Under the pieces are notes generated by a model that saw only the letters and a list, made by a program, of their open reading frames with translations, made no database searches and was not told the origin of the DNA. DNA of 64,000 nucleotides from Isoetes taiwanensis. Taxonomy: Eukaryota; Streptophyta; Lycopodiopsida; Isoetales; Isoetaceae. The position numbers and the translations under genes are program-made. Each line of letters begins with the position of its first letter. Position 1 is the stretch's first letter. The stretch lies in the NCBI GenBank assembly GCA_021234155.1, contig JAJEKV010000092.1, forward strand, positions 2,616,561 to 2,680,560. Direction: 5' to 3'. Positions 1 through 10,053 of the stretch are shown here, in pieces.

Positions 1-759
1 CTATAATCGGTGATCTATAGGTTTAACTCTAGATATGAATGCATCTTATAGATTGGGACCATTACAAGGGAGGTTTTTGTCATCCTAACATATAATAAGT
101 TTACTGACAAGGCTAGCTAGTCAAATGCATAATGGCTAGGGTTTCACATCTGTCTGTTCCTCTCCCAAGTCATGTGAAGATAGGGACAAGATCCATTATA
201 TCTCAAAGAACATAAGGCATTGGTCTAGGAGAATACATCGCCCACAACAGAACCTATAGTGCTACCCCATGAGGTCTAAGATATCTTCACCTCGGGGGGA
301 AGTCTTTTAGATAACCTGAATAGATCGAATTGAAGGTTCCAGCAATCCGTCTTGATGCGTCGTGCTTGATTATGCAAGAGTTCTGCATGTTGCTATTTTG
401 TTGTGTCCTGCAAAGATACATGGAGCCATGGGCGATCTAGCAGACTTCCTTGAGGACTTTCATACTAGATGATACTCTAGACTTATTGGGGTAACACTAT
501 GGGCTCTGTTGTGAGGGATGCATTCTCTAGTCAAAGGACTTATGTCCTATGATATACTTTGGACCCTATTCCTATCTGCACATGGCTTGGAGGAGGGACA
601 GTTGAAAATTAAATCTTAATATGTAGCAAAATAACAGGGGTTCCAGGGGGATTTGATATGGATGTAAAAATAACAGTTCTTGAAACCATAGACCATATAT
701 ATCCCTAAAACAATTGAATGGGTTGTTATAAAAAAAACATAGATTCAAGATAAAAAATA
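1..759. other. No gene seen
   Basis: AT-rich sequence with stops in all frames and no ORF of note. I see no family signature here. The last bases lead into a tRNA-like segment. Confidence 0.5.
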
Positions 760-850
760 ATTACATTAGTTCACTAGGTACATTGGTTAAAGTAGTCTTA
801 CTAGAACATTGAGTTATTTTGGTAGAGGTTCGAGCCCCTGTATTTCATAT
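760..850 (+). repeat. tRNA-like segment, possible SINE head
   Basis: A box-A-like stretch (TAGTTCACTAGG, 767-778) is followed about 50 bases later by a perfect box B (GGTTCGAGCCC, 827-837), the internal RNA polymerase III promoter of tRNA genes. The segment does not fold as a good tRNA by eye and lacks a clean acceptor stem, so a tRNA pseudogene or the head of a tRNA-derived SINE is more likely than a working tRNA. The A/T-rich tail that a SINE should have is not clear. Confidence 0.35.
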
Positions 851-1610
851 TTTTAAATCTTAGGCAAAGCCATATAGAGCTTCGATATTCCCTCAAAACC
901 TTAGGCGAAATCGTATTCCATATTTCAAAATCATAGGCACCTCCAATCATAAATGACTATAGGCGAAATGAGAGGTGCCCGAGGCCCCATCATACGATCT
1001 GGATCGTAGGATCGACGAATCCGACGACTGTGGTAGTCCAGGGTGCACCTCGTTTAGAATATGTAGCAAAATAACCCATAAAAACCCATAAAAACCATGC
1101 ATCGACCATTTTTGCCATAACTTTTGGAAGGAATGTCTATTTGACGTGACTTACGCCATTGGATAACCCTAGCTCAATAATGAGTTTTATTTATCTATGT
1201 ATCGGACACCCTGAAATACTTGCACAAATACAAGATGTCAAGATTTAGTTGCGCTACTTGCAAAGTTCATACAATAGTAATATGTTTTATGATTTGCATG
1301 GAGGACTTCAAAAGTGAACAAAAGAAGACTGAACAAATGATCCAAAAAATTAATCCAAAAAGCATCTTCAAACAAAAAATAAACAATATTTAACGTAGTT
1401 TCCAAAATTGGTTTAAGGGAATCTCTTAACCTATTCCATAAAATGGCACTATGAGGTTGTGCAACCAAGGAAGGTCGCATTGATGACAGTATTAGAATAT
1501 GTACTCTCACCATGGCTCTAAAGGAAGGAAAATAGTTGCATTCTAAGATAATGAAAGCCAAATTATTATAGGATGGCACTAAAGGAAGGTAAGCTTATCG
1601 GTCTAGCCAA

Positions 1611-1744
1611 GGCTGATAACAAAAAATGCGTGATCGAGGTTGTACATTCAACGCCATATATTTGCCATGTAAGGCCTCAACCTTACGTGCCAAATATCTA
1701 GCCTCTGACGTACAACCGAGGCCACACATTTTTTGTTATCAGCC
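1611..1744. repeat. Foldback (inverted-repeat) element
   Basis: The two halves are near-complementary over about 65 bases each: GGCTGATAACAAAAAATG at 1611 pairs with CATTTTTTGTTATCAGCC ending at 1744, and pairing continues with a few mismatches to a short loop near 1675-1680. This is a small foldback MITE or a hairpin-RNA-like locus. No convincing target duplication is visible beside it. A short ORF that crosses it is not believed to code. Confidence 0.65.
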
Positions 1745-1849
1745 AAGGCAAAGACAAATAACCACCTCATCGAGATTATATGGATGGAATAGTATTGATT
1801 TATCAATACTCCACCAGTAATGATAAATTAATACCGTACCAATAAAATG

Positions 1850-1990
1850 GGGTGAAAATAGCTTTACCCTGGTTATGGTGATTTTTCGCGGTGACCGGCG
1901 GGATCACTAACCCTCCGGGAATGGGATCCGTTCCGGAGGCTCCATTATCCGTACCTGACAGCGTCAGGCGTACCTTCTGATGGATCCTAG
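1850..1990 (+). repeat. Left terminal inverted repeat of the 2.3-kb MULE
   Basis: It is complementary, with scattered mismatches, to 4022-4157. Shared blocks include TAGCTTTACCC, GGTTATGGTGAT, AACCCTCCGGGAA and TTATCCGTAC.TGACAGC in the same order. The sequence just inside (2040-2160) has more CGGAATCAC-type motifs that match the right subterminal array in the opposite orientation. Confidence 0.85.
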
Positions 1991-2954
1991 CCATTCGTCG
2001 GCAGGGTCCATCCCAGTCATTCGTCGGCAGGATCCATCCTAAGCTGATGGATGCGGAATCACATCGGCAAAATACCGCCAGACGGAATCACTGCCCTTTT
2101 ATTCCACACGACGGAATCACCATTAGAAATTGATACCGTCTCGTGGAATATCTCAGTAAAAATTCAATTTTTTGGACGCCCCCTGTTCTTTCGGGAGCTA
2201 CTGCTGGCTATGGCAGAACCGTGCTCCAAAGCTACCACGCCATCAGCCGTCTTCGCTGGACAAAGAGGTCCCCTGCCTTTCTATGTGCAAGAGGGCTGAC
2301 TGCATGCATCACTACTGCCACCCTCAACTGCAAGAGCATTGTTTTAGTTTTCAATCTTTGCCGGATTTCAGGTGAAGGTTCGGTTTTCTTATTCTGAGCC
2401 CATTCTCTTTCTTGGGTTTGCTTGATTCGGCACAGGGCAAAAAAAAAAATAGTTTGAAGGATGCGCAGAAGGCATTAGAGATGGAGATGCCTCGGATAAA
2501 TTTCTGTAGATTGGCAGCAAGGGGGGAAGGAAAACTCCATAGCCGAAGATGGGTCTGCTTCTGTAGGTGTCAGACAGAGTAACGTAAAAAAGAGGTCCAG
2601 AGCTGCGGGTGCAGCAGCTTACCGGCATTCCGGAACCTGCCTTCATCCAACCAACCTTTTCAGGGCTGTCCTGCCATGGATCCCCCAAATTTTTAGCAGA
2701 TTGAAAGCCGAAACATTCCTGCTACTGATGTTATGTTATTTGGGTCTGGTATTCCCCCATATGTGGGCGAGAAATCGAGATTTTTTGGCATGATTCTGCA
2801 ATAACGGGGTGGTTTTGGATCATTTTCTTCCCCTCCTTCATAGCACATGCCCATCTTCTGGTCCACTTTGACTTACTAATATAACCCTTCCTTCTCTCCT
2901 CTCAGCATCCCATTCTGCCATTCCGGTGCTCAACCAAAAACAGAGCAATGAGCT

Positions 2955-3408
2955 ATGGTAACTTTCAAGGTTGAGAAACCCAATGGCCCTGCTTGTGTGC
3001 TTTCCATGGCCACCGATAATCCTCCTTTCTTTGTGGAGCAGAAGGAATACGCAGAATTTTTGTTCGATGCATGTAATATGAAAGATAAGGTGGATCTCAA
3101 GAGGAAATTTGCACGCATCTGTAAGTATCTGTCTGCGAATTGATAAGCATTCTCATTCAATTTAGACTTTATGGCTTATGATTTGTGTTCTATGAGTAGG
3201 CGAGAAGTCTGCAATCAACAAACGCCACTATTACATGACCAAGAAGATCTTGCAAGCAAACCCCGATATCACAACCTATGGAGCTCCATCTCTGAATGCA
3301 AGGCTAGATATGTTGATTGATGCAATTCCAAAGCTGGGGGCATCTGCGGCAGAGAAGGCCATTACAGAATGGGGGCAAGACAAATCTAAAATCACCCAAA
3401 TTTCTCAT
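2955..3408 (+). pseudogene. Captured type III polyketide synthase (chalcone-synthase-like) 5' fragment
   Basis: Exon 1 (2955-3120) and exon 2 (3200-3408) encode about 125 residues resembling the N-terminal domain of plant chalcone synthase-like enzymes: GPACVLSMATDNPP, then KRKFARIC, EKSAINKRHYYMTKKIL, YGAPSLNARLDM and AAEKAITEWGQDKSKIT. The intron (3121-3199) has GTAAGT and TAG ends and splits a cysteine codon after its first base, the conserved position of the chalcone synthase family intron. Homology stops at about 3408, before the region that would hold the catalytic Cys-His-Asn residues, so no enzyme can be made. What follows (to about 3531) reads as unrelated sequence. The fragment lies wholly inside the MULE, so I infer capture at DNA level with the intron kept. 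Confidence 0.8.
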
Positions 3409-3786
3409 TTGCACAAGCTTACAAAATGCTTCAAATCAAGCGGCCCATGGCATTGCCGATATTGGCAAGGGGTTCAAATCCCCACAGAGGAAATCTCCAC
3501 AGGAAAATTTCTGGGCATTGTAGAGAAATGATCCGCTTAAACAACCCTGAACCATTTTTTATGGAATTGGCATAAAATTTTGGGATTGAACCTTGAACCA
3601 TGGCAATTTTTCCTCCTTGTAGCCTGTAGACAGATAGGCAATAAAGCGCGAATGGTGATTCCGTCTGGTGGATCCGGTGGAATATTACAGTATGTGATTC
3701 TACGACGGAGAATATTATGGTACGCGGTGATTCCACAGGTTAGAATATTACTATATGTGATTCCATCGGAGAGGATCAACTCCATG

Positions 3787-3985
3787 TGATTCCGTCGCGT
3801 GGAATAAACGGTGATTTCACGGGGAAGAATATTACGGTATGCGATTCCATCGTGCGGGACCAATTCCATGTGATTCCGTCACGTGGAATAAACGGTAATT
3901 CCACGGGAAAGAATATTACGGTATGTGATTCCATCTGGCGAGATCAGTTCCATGTGATTCCGTTGTGTGGAATAACTGGTTGGTG
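3787..3985 (+). repeat. 84-bp subterminal tandem repeat in the MULE
   Basis: Units start at 3787, 3871 and 3955 with TGATTCCGTC-like heads. Two are full length and the third is partial. Each contains GTGGAATAA, GAATATTACGGTATG and an (A/T)CCAATTCCATG-like tail. Looser copies extend upstream to about 3650. ORFs reading through it are repeat translations, not genes. Confidence 0.85.
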
Positions 3986-4021
3986 ATTCCGTCCGGCGGG
4001 ATTTTTTGGACGGCAATGATT

Positions 4022-4157
4022 AACTCTGTTGACGGAGCTGTCAAGTACGGATAACGAGGCCTCGGGAACGAAACCCGTTCCCGGAGGGTTTGTGATTCCG
4101 CGGGAAAGTAGTCACCGCGATGGGATCACCATAACCGGGGTAAAGCTATCTTCACCC
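4022..4157 (-). repeat. Right terminal inverted repeat of the 2.3-kb MULE
   Basis: Partner of 1850-1990. It ends in CACCC at 4157, next to the second copy of the 9-bp target duplication. Confidence 0.85.
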
Positions 4158-4166
4158 AATAAAATG

Positions 4167-5764
4167 ATAACAATAAAAACAAGGGCTCTCTCTTTACACT
4201 TAAGATACGATAAGGAACATGGATGCATTTTAAGATACTAAAAGCGCAATTAAAGATGTTCCTCTAGATAACATTATTATTGTTGAGTACGTGTCATGGA
4301 ATGCGATGGTTGGATATGTACTAGATATAGTGTCATGGAGTGCGATGGTTGGATATGCACGGACATAGTTTTGGAAACGAAATTGTTCACCTTCTTAAAG
4401 GATTACAAACAGAAGTGTTTACCTTTTTTCTTAGTTTTGTCAGTGGATGTGCCTGTTATACTATGCTTGAAGCGACTCCATGTTAAACTCCTACTACATG
4501 ACTATGCATTTGAGGTATGTGTGAGAAATGCCCTTGCTCACATGCAATTTAAAATATGGACAGTTTTGTAAAGCATTTGAAAAAACTTTCCATGACGCTA
4601 CTAATAGGTTCTGCTCATAGAATTTTGCAAGGTCCATAATCCTTCATGAGTTTCAAGAGGGAATAATCTCATGTGGAGGGTGGAGAAGCATGGTGCCATA
4701 AACTTATAGCAATTCAGCCATGAAAAAAATACCAATTATATTGGCCATTTATTTGTTGGTTTCTGAAGAAGTTTACGAGGAACAGGTCCGTCCTGTAAAC
4801 ACAACCCCACCCCAGGGGGTCTTGACATAAGTCATACACAATGTATATGACTCCATGACATTCAGCAGAAGTAATGATGATGACATTCAGCAGAAGTAAT
4901 GATGGCTGGTTCACATGGAGAAGAGAAGGCCCTACGCTGAGTTCTAGCAGAGTCAGCACTGATAAAAAAATTCAGGGCTGCGTCAGCTACGCAAGTTGGA
5001 TATTGCGAGGGCTGATTTTCCAAAACGGGGCTGAAATTTTTTGCCTCAGCCCAAGTTCAGCAGCTTTTAAGCCAGCCCTTCGCACTTCGTCCATGTGAAC
5101 CCAGCATGACCCATATGGCAAGTGCAAGAATGGTCATGGCTATGTAGCTGCCAGTACTTCTATGTCTAAATGTGATCACACTACGACGCATATTGGCTAA
5201 AAAAAAGTGATAATCAGGCCTCCATTTAACCCCTTTAAAAGAAGCTCATCTTTAAAAGAAGCTCATCTACTAGATGCATGCCAGTAATTGGGTCACATGA
5301 ACAAGTAATCTGATAGTAGAATGTACTCCCATTGCCCTTGTGGGACATGAAGCTTCACGCTACAATTTTGCATGTAGATGCTTGTTTTTCCTGAAGGTAA
5401 AGATCATAGTAGTTGTTTTGCATGGCAAAAGAGCATCAAGATAACTGGCTCAAGATCAATGAATCTTTCTGATTTGGAATTACTCTATTGGAAGCCCTGT
5501 GCAATTTGATAGCCTGTTATTCTCCAGTATAGACCCATAAATGCATCAAGTTGCAGCATACAACCATAAATTTACATCTAAAATGCAAACGAAATTGATA
5601 ATTAATATTACAATGCTCTCTTCAACGCCATAAAAGATAATGCCCAGCATGTAAGGCAACGGGGAAGCCCTCTTTTTCAAAATCAAATATACTTGCTGAT
5701 AGTTAAACATAGTTCAAGACAGCATAAATATTGTCAGCTGAAGGATAATTGTTCAGTTTTCAGG
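4167..5764. other. No gene seen; short local duplications
   Basis: No coding region is supported. Small tandem duplications are present: a roughly 40-bp unit around 4295-4365 (TGCGATGGTTGGATATG twice), a 22-bp unit at 4858-4902 (ACATTCAGCAGAAGTAATGA twice) and a 17-bp unit at 5238-5270. The last few hundred bases are the 3' flank, and probably the 3' UTR, of the DET2-like gene that ends at 5765. Confidence 0.5.
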
Positions 5765-6517
5765 CTACAACAAAAAAGGCAATACAGCCTTTCTTTGTTT
5801 GGGGTAGTCAGGAAATTTTTTTAGATACCAGCGGTGGTTAGACAGAGCTCTTGGGATGAGATTTGCAGCAGTGATCAAGAAGAAGCCAAGTCCGGCAAAG
5901 GACCAGGTTAGAATGGCCCAGCCAAACCATTCCAGAATTTCTCCAAAGTAATTAGGGCAACTGACATACCTGAACAAGTATCCTCTTGGCACAGTATAGG
6001 ACCGTTCCGACGGATACCTCCTTAAAGAAATCAGCACAGAATCAGACCATATATTGATGGTCATTCCCAACAAAAAAATGCCTGTTCCAAAAAGGAATCT
6101 CCAACTCTGAAGCCAATCTTCATTATATGAACCATAATGAGATATCCATCCAGCTTGAATATATGAATTATATAAGTTGAACATGAAGGCAGAAAGAACG
6201 GTTACCACGGGTATTTCCTTGCCTTCAGATCTCATTCTGAAGGGGTACACCAGAGTTCTATGAATGTAATGAATCTGAAACAGACGGAAAATGAGAATGG
6301 GGACAAGCTTAGAAGAATGCTGGCCTGTTGAAAAGAAGATGAAACTGCCCCAAAGCGCAGGGCTTTCCATAAGAACCCAACCATCTCTGACTGCCATTGA
6401 AGGTCCCCAAGAAGACGAAGAATGCCGCCCGTAAGGAGCTGTGACTTTGTTGAGAAGGGGAAAAAATATCAGCGCCATCAGATACTCGCTCCATAGGAAT
6501 GCCCAATACCTGTCCAT
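5765..6517 (-). CDS. DET2: Steroid 5-alpha-reductase, DET2 type
   Basis: A single uninterrupted reading frame of 250 residues that matches plant DE-ETIOLATED2, which reduces the 4,5 double bond of campestenone-type sterols with NADPH in brassinosteroid synthesis, in the ER membrane. Family landmarks in order: an N-terminal TM region with APYGRHSSSSWGP (about residues 27-39), ESPALWGS (about 52-59), IHYIHRTLVYPFRM, FNLYNSYIQAGW, GMTINIWSD, the C-terminal VSCPNYFGEILEWFGWA, and the ending YPKQRKAVLPFLL. The hydrophobic segments fit a multi-pass membrane protein. The usual plant length is about 260 residues and the gene has no intron in Arabidopsis, as here. The ATG at 6517 is the first in frame and gives the expected N-terminus. 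No break is seen. The family call is firm; orthology to DET2 rather than a paralogue is inferred. Confidence 0.95.
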   Translation of the reverse strand: MDRYWAFLWSEYLMALIFFPLLNKVTAPYGRHSSSSWGPSMAVRDGWVLMESPALWGSFIFFSTGQHSSKLVPILIFRLFQIHYIHRTLVYPFRMRSEGKEIPVVTVLSAFMFNLYNSYIQAGWISHYGSYNEDWLQSWRFLFGTGIFLLGMTINIWSDSVLISLRRYPSERSYTVPRGYLFRYVSCPNYFGEILEWFGWAILTWSFAGLGFFLITAANLIPRALSNHRWYLKKFPDYPKQRKAVLPFLL

Positions 6518-6740
6518 TAGAGACTGCTTCTACTCCGGCGTCTCCTCCGACTACTAGGGCTAAAAAATAAGGCTATATTTTCTTCTGCTATTTCTATGGG
6601 TATTTTTGTGAGTATCGTCCAGAGATATTTTCCGACCATGTCAATCGGGTTGGCATTTTTTCAACGCCGTAAACCGCAGTCCTGTGAAAATTCCTGGAAT
6701 ATTCCTGTTTCTTTACTTTAGATAATTTTAGCTTTATACG
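6518..6740 (-). promoter_or_regulatory. Probable 5' UTR and core promoter of the DET2-like gene
   Basis: On the minus strand a TATA-like GTATAAAGC lies at about 6730-6738, roughly 215 bases upstream of the start codon. The intervening sequence is a plausible leader. A repeat-derived segment starts at about 6735, so transposon sequence abuts the promoter. The TATA assignment rests on sequence resemblance only. Confidence 0.3.
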
Positions 6741-7860
6741 TTTTTGGTGGCGCCGCTTACACCGCCGCCATAGCAGAGCTTCCCATCTCGTTCGGGAGCG
6801 CCGTATATATCGGACGTCGACATGTTATAGCCACGAGCATATCCGTGGTATATCCGTGTCTTTGACATGTTATAGCCATGCTTAAGAAAAATTACACGGC
6901 GTTTTTGTGGACTTAGCGGAATTTTTGCCATTTAAGGCTGGCTATATGCCCACGTCCGACATTTACCGTGATGGTCTTGTTTGAGCTTCCATAGCAGAGC
7001 GCCATAGCAGATGTTCGAGCTTCATAGCAAAGCGCTATAGCAGATGTTCGAGCACCATAGCGATATTCGAGCGCCATAGGCAATGTACTCATAGCAGATC
7101 TTCCCATAGCGTCCCAAAGCTTCTCGTAGCAGAGCTTCCCATAGGCATCTTGCTTGTTTGCGGTAGAGGCATGGCATTTGTTGGCTGGCCGACAGAGCAT
7201 TTGTCGCATTTGTATCTCCTGTTTCTGAGCTATCAGAGCCGAGCAACAAATATGACCTTGTTCTCGAACTTGCAGATCCGGCGGAGCAAACAGAGAGCGG
7301 ATCTTATCTTTCAGCATAAGCAGGGGAAGCAGGGGATGCAAAGGGCATAATTAGCCCAAATTTAGTCGATTAGGGCAGCCGATAAGGCGCTTTTGCAAGC
7401 TGCTGCTCTAATATTCGACTCAAATCCCCTGTTTGTGTGAAGATCTACTGTTTGAGCCAGACCCCTCTTCTTGAGCTTGCAGATCCTGTTTCCTTTTGCA
7501 GCAAAGAAGCTTGAATACGAATAATAGAAGCTAACTAATAGATTCTGCCCCTTCTTTAGTGATTGCAAATGAAAACTGCTCTTTCTTCAACGATTGTAGA
7601 GATTGAAGAGCTAAAATCGCAAAGAAACACCCAAAATCGCAAGAAAACACCACGCCAGAACCAAGAACGGAATTTTCACAAAACTGTCGGTTTATGTTTG
7701 GTAGCCGGCCGGATCTCGGGGTTTCCAGCCGGTTACCTAGCATGTAACCTTTAGGACCCTGAAATTTCCTACGATTTCAGGGCTTTTGGTTTTTAGGTAA
7801 CTTTGTGGCTAAAAGTTTTCTGGTGGCGATTTAGTAGCGCCACCAAATTTCCATCAGTAT
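6735..7860. repeat. Repeat of unknown class with GGTGGCG ends
   Basis: The outer edges are loosely inverted: TTTGGTGGCGCCGCTTACACCGCC at the left and, on the opposite strand, TTTGGTGGCGCT..TAAATCGCCACC at the right. The stretch GCCATTTAAGGCTGGC..ATGCCCACGTCC (about 6927-6960) recurs inverted at 19755-19800, so at least part is a dispersed family. Around 6988-7085 a roughly 30-bp unit (CATAGCAGATGTTCGAGC) is repeated three times. Long minus-strand ORFs here are translations of these repeats and have no recognisable domain. Confidence 0.4.
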
Positions 7861-7879
7861 AATTTTCTGTTACCGTAAC

Positions 7880-8260
7880 TTTAAAACCATGTTTCATTAC
7901 ATGTTTCAGTAACCATGTTTCATTACATGTTTCATACTTCAAAAACCTTGTTTCAGTACTTCATCATTACACTAAAACCATGTATCATTACATTGATCAT
8001 TACACTGAAACCATGTACAACAAAACCATGTTTCAAAATACTGAAAAAAACATCATTACAATGAAACCATGTCCTTCAAAACCATTGCCAAAATATTATA
8101 TTGGCAAGGATACGTTGGCAAGATTACAATGATCATTATTACACTGAAACCATGTACTTCAAAGCAATGTTCCAAAATATTGCCGCAAAACAAGTTTCAT
8201 ACCCGTAGAACCTACCATACCAGTTTCATACCAGTAGAACAATTTCAAAACATGTTTTAT
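7880..8260 (+). repeat. Degenerate ACCATGTTTCATTACA-type simple repeat
   Basis: Short phrases such as AAACCATGT, TTTCATTACA and TGATCATTACACTGA recur irregularly across about 380 bases. A 78-codon ORF (8069-8305) lies in it but is explained by the repeat. Confidence 0.7.
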
Positions 8261-8479
8261 ACCAGCACCCATCAAGAAGATCCAGCGCCAACATTGCAAT
8301 TTTGAATTGCCTGCTTCAGTCAGCGAATATCCTTGCAAGAACTGTTGGATCTAGCAGGTTACAGTTGTACAGTTGTTATTGGTAGCACCCATGAAAGACC
8401 GCCCTCCAGTATTATTAATGGTCTAATCCACAATCTTCAATCCATTCAATTGTAGATATTGCTTTTCAACCTCATCCCA

Positions 8480-8516
8480 ATTCTGGGAAGGGACTCGCGA
8501 GAGACACAAAACCGGA
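8480..8516 (-). repeat. B2 terminal repeat of the DIRS-like element
   Basis: On the minus strand it reads CCGGTTTTGTGTCTCTCGCG, then AGTCCCTTCCCAGAAT. The same sequence is B1 at 9460-9500. It marks the 3' end. Confidence 0.8.
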
Positions 8517-9039
8517 TAGATAGGCTTGTCATTCATCACAGCAGCAGTATACAATGTGTGGAAAACTAGGGAGAGAGAGAGGGGATAGCCGACCATAGGA
8601 ACAACATCGGACTATCCCCTAAAAAGAAAATGTGCCAAGGCAAAATAAAAGGGTAATGGCGACAACTTCTCATCGGGATAAAAAACCCCGCCCTTCCGAG
8701 TTTTCGAGGAAAACCCTAATGAGAAATGGTCGCCAACAAGGAGAACGGAGAGAAACGAGTTGATGGCGAACGCAAATAGAGCACGACCCCAAAGAACAAA
8801 TAAAAGCTTAATTCCGAATGTGTCCATGGAGAACCAAGGAGAGGGGTGATGGCGAATAAATAGAACAGACCCCAAAGCAGACGACGAAAAAATGGCGGAA
8901 TCCTCGCAAGCAATACCAACAAAAACTCCCAAAAAAGAACACCCTTAAATGGCCGAGAAAAACAAATAGCACAAGCCGCACCAAGAAAGTCCAAAATGAA
9001 AACAAAGGAAAAAAAAGAACATAACAGAAAAGATAGCAT

Positions 9040-9265
9040 CACCCAAATGGGTGGAGAACCATTATGTAAAATATGCATCACCCTCGAGGTGGAAATAAAC
9101 AAAGATAAAGCATCACCCCCTGGGTGGAGAACCATTATGTAAAAATATGCATCACTCGAGGTGGAAATAAACAAAGATCACCCGGCAGTGGAGAACAACA
9201 CAAGATGAGGGCGATGGAACGTAAACATAAGAATAGCAACACTCACAGGTGGAGAACAACAAAGA
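9040..9265 (-). repeat. Tandem modules with CCACCC...GGGTGATGC core
   Basis: Five or so modules of about 40-60 bases, each holding a CACCC/GGGTG pair (on the plus strand CATCACCC..GGGTGGAGAAC). Matching modules sit at 32330-32420 and 58605-58695 in the coding relatives, so they are an inherited part of the A2-B2 interval. Confidence 0.65.
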
Positions 9266-9424
9266 GGTATGAACAACAAAAATACAAATGAAAAAAGACT
9301 CATGCGCCAACCGCCGCCAGGGCGGGAAGGGAGGGAAGCCACGAGAGGAGAAGAAGAGGCTGCGGAGAAGACGCCGATAACCGAGCCAAAACGGAAAAAG
9401 GCCTAATATAGGCGCTCTTCCCTC

Positions 9425-9467
9425 CCCAGAATGGCGATCCGATGGCTCGGATCGATGGGATTCTGGG
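9425..9467 (-). repeat. B1/A2 junction palindrome
   Basis: The junction forms an imperfect inverted repeat: CCCAGAAT at 9425-9432 pairs with ATTCTGGG at 9460-9467, and inside it CGATCCGA pairs with TCGGATCG around a 4-base centre. Only the B1/A2 contact, or a circle joining the two element ends, contains both halves. It is a candidate crossover site for the element's tyrosine recombinase. Confidence 0.7.
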
Positions 9468-9569
9468 AAGGGACTCGCGAGAGACACAAAACCGGCCGAC
9501 TACCAAAGGACTTCCTCAACTATAAGCCTAGGAAAGCACCGAAAACCTCCAAATTTTTTAAGCCGACAG

Positions 9570-9885
9570 CCCAATAACCTGAAAAAGGAAAGAACCTTAG
9601 AGCAACGCGAGCGAGCTGTGGGGAAGAAAACGAAGCTGAAGAAGAAGAGCCGAAAGCGCTTGCTACGGATGACATCAGCCCAATAACCTGAAAAAGGAAA
9701 GAACATTAGAGAAAAAACAATGAAAAGAAAAGCACGCCGCCCCGATGACGAATCTAAGGAAGCCCCTATTTGGATGGCATCAGCGCGATGACCTGAAAAA
9801 AGGAAGGACACCAGAGAACAGAAACAATGAAAAGAAAGGGACGCCGCCACGATGACGAATCGAAGGGAGCGCCCTGGCATGCCAA
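9570..9885 (-). repeat. About 110-bp tandem repeat
   Basis: The phrase CCTGAAAAAGGAA(A/G)GAAC.TTAGAGAA with AATGAAAAGAAA.GCACGCCGC downstream recurs at about 9577, 9688 and 9793, and again at about 11620 on the far side of the nested element. The spacing suggests one array split by, or duplicated around, the nested insertion. Confidence 0.65.
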
Positions 9886-10053
9886 CGAGAACGGCAACAA
9901 GGCGATGGCAAAACAAACCACGTTAATACGTATAATGCACATATGATATGAATGCAAATCACGGACTTATGTCCGTGGATATTTGTCTTATCTGAATACA
10001 GATTACAGTCCGTGGATAAATAAGAAGGAAAAATAACAAGTAACTGAAAGAAT

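Larger units (their letters stand above)
1841..4166. mobile_element. Mutator-like element carrying a host gene fragment (Pack-MULE)
   Basis: The element runs from 1850 to 4157. It is flanked by a perfect 9-bp direct repeat AATAAAATG (1841-1849 and 4158-4166), the length typical of MULE insertion. Both ends begin GGGTGAA.ATAGCTTTACC and stay complementary for roughly 140-180 bases. No transposase is present. Inside lie a chalcone-synthase-like fragment with its intron (2955-3408) and an array of 84-bp subterminal repeats near the right end. A non-autonomous MULE with captured gene sequence is called a Pack-MULE; that label is from known biology, while the TIRs, target duplication and fragment are seen directly. 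Confidence 0.88.
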
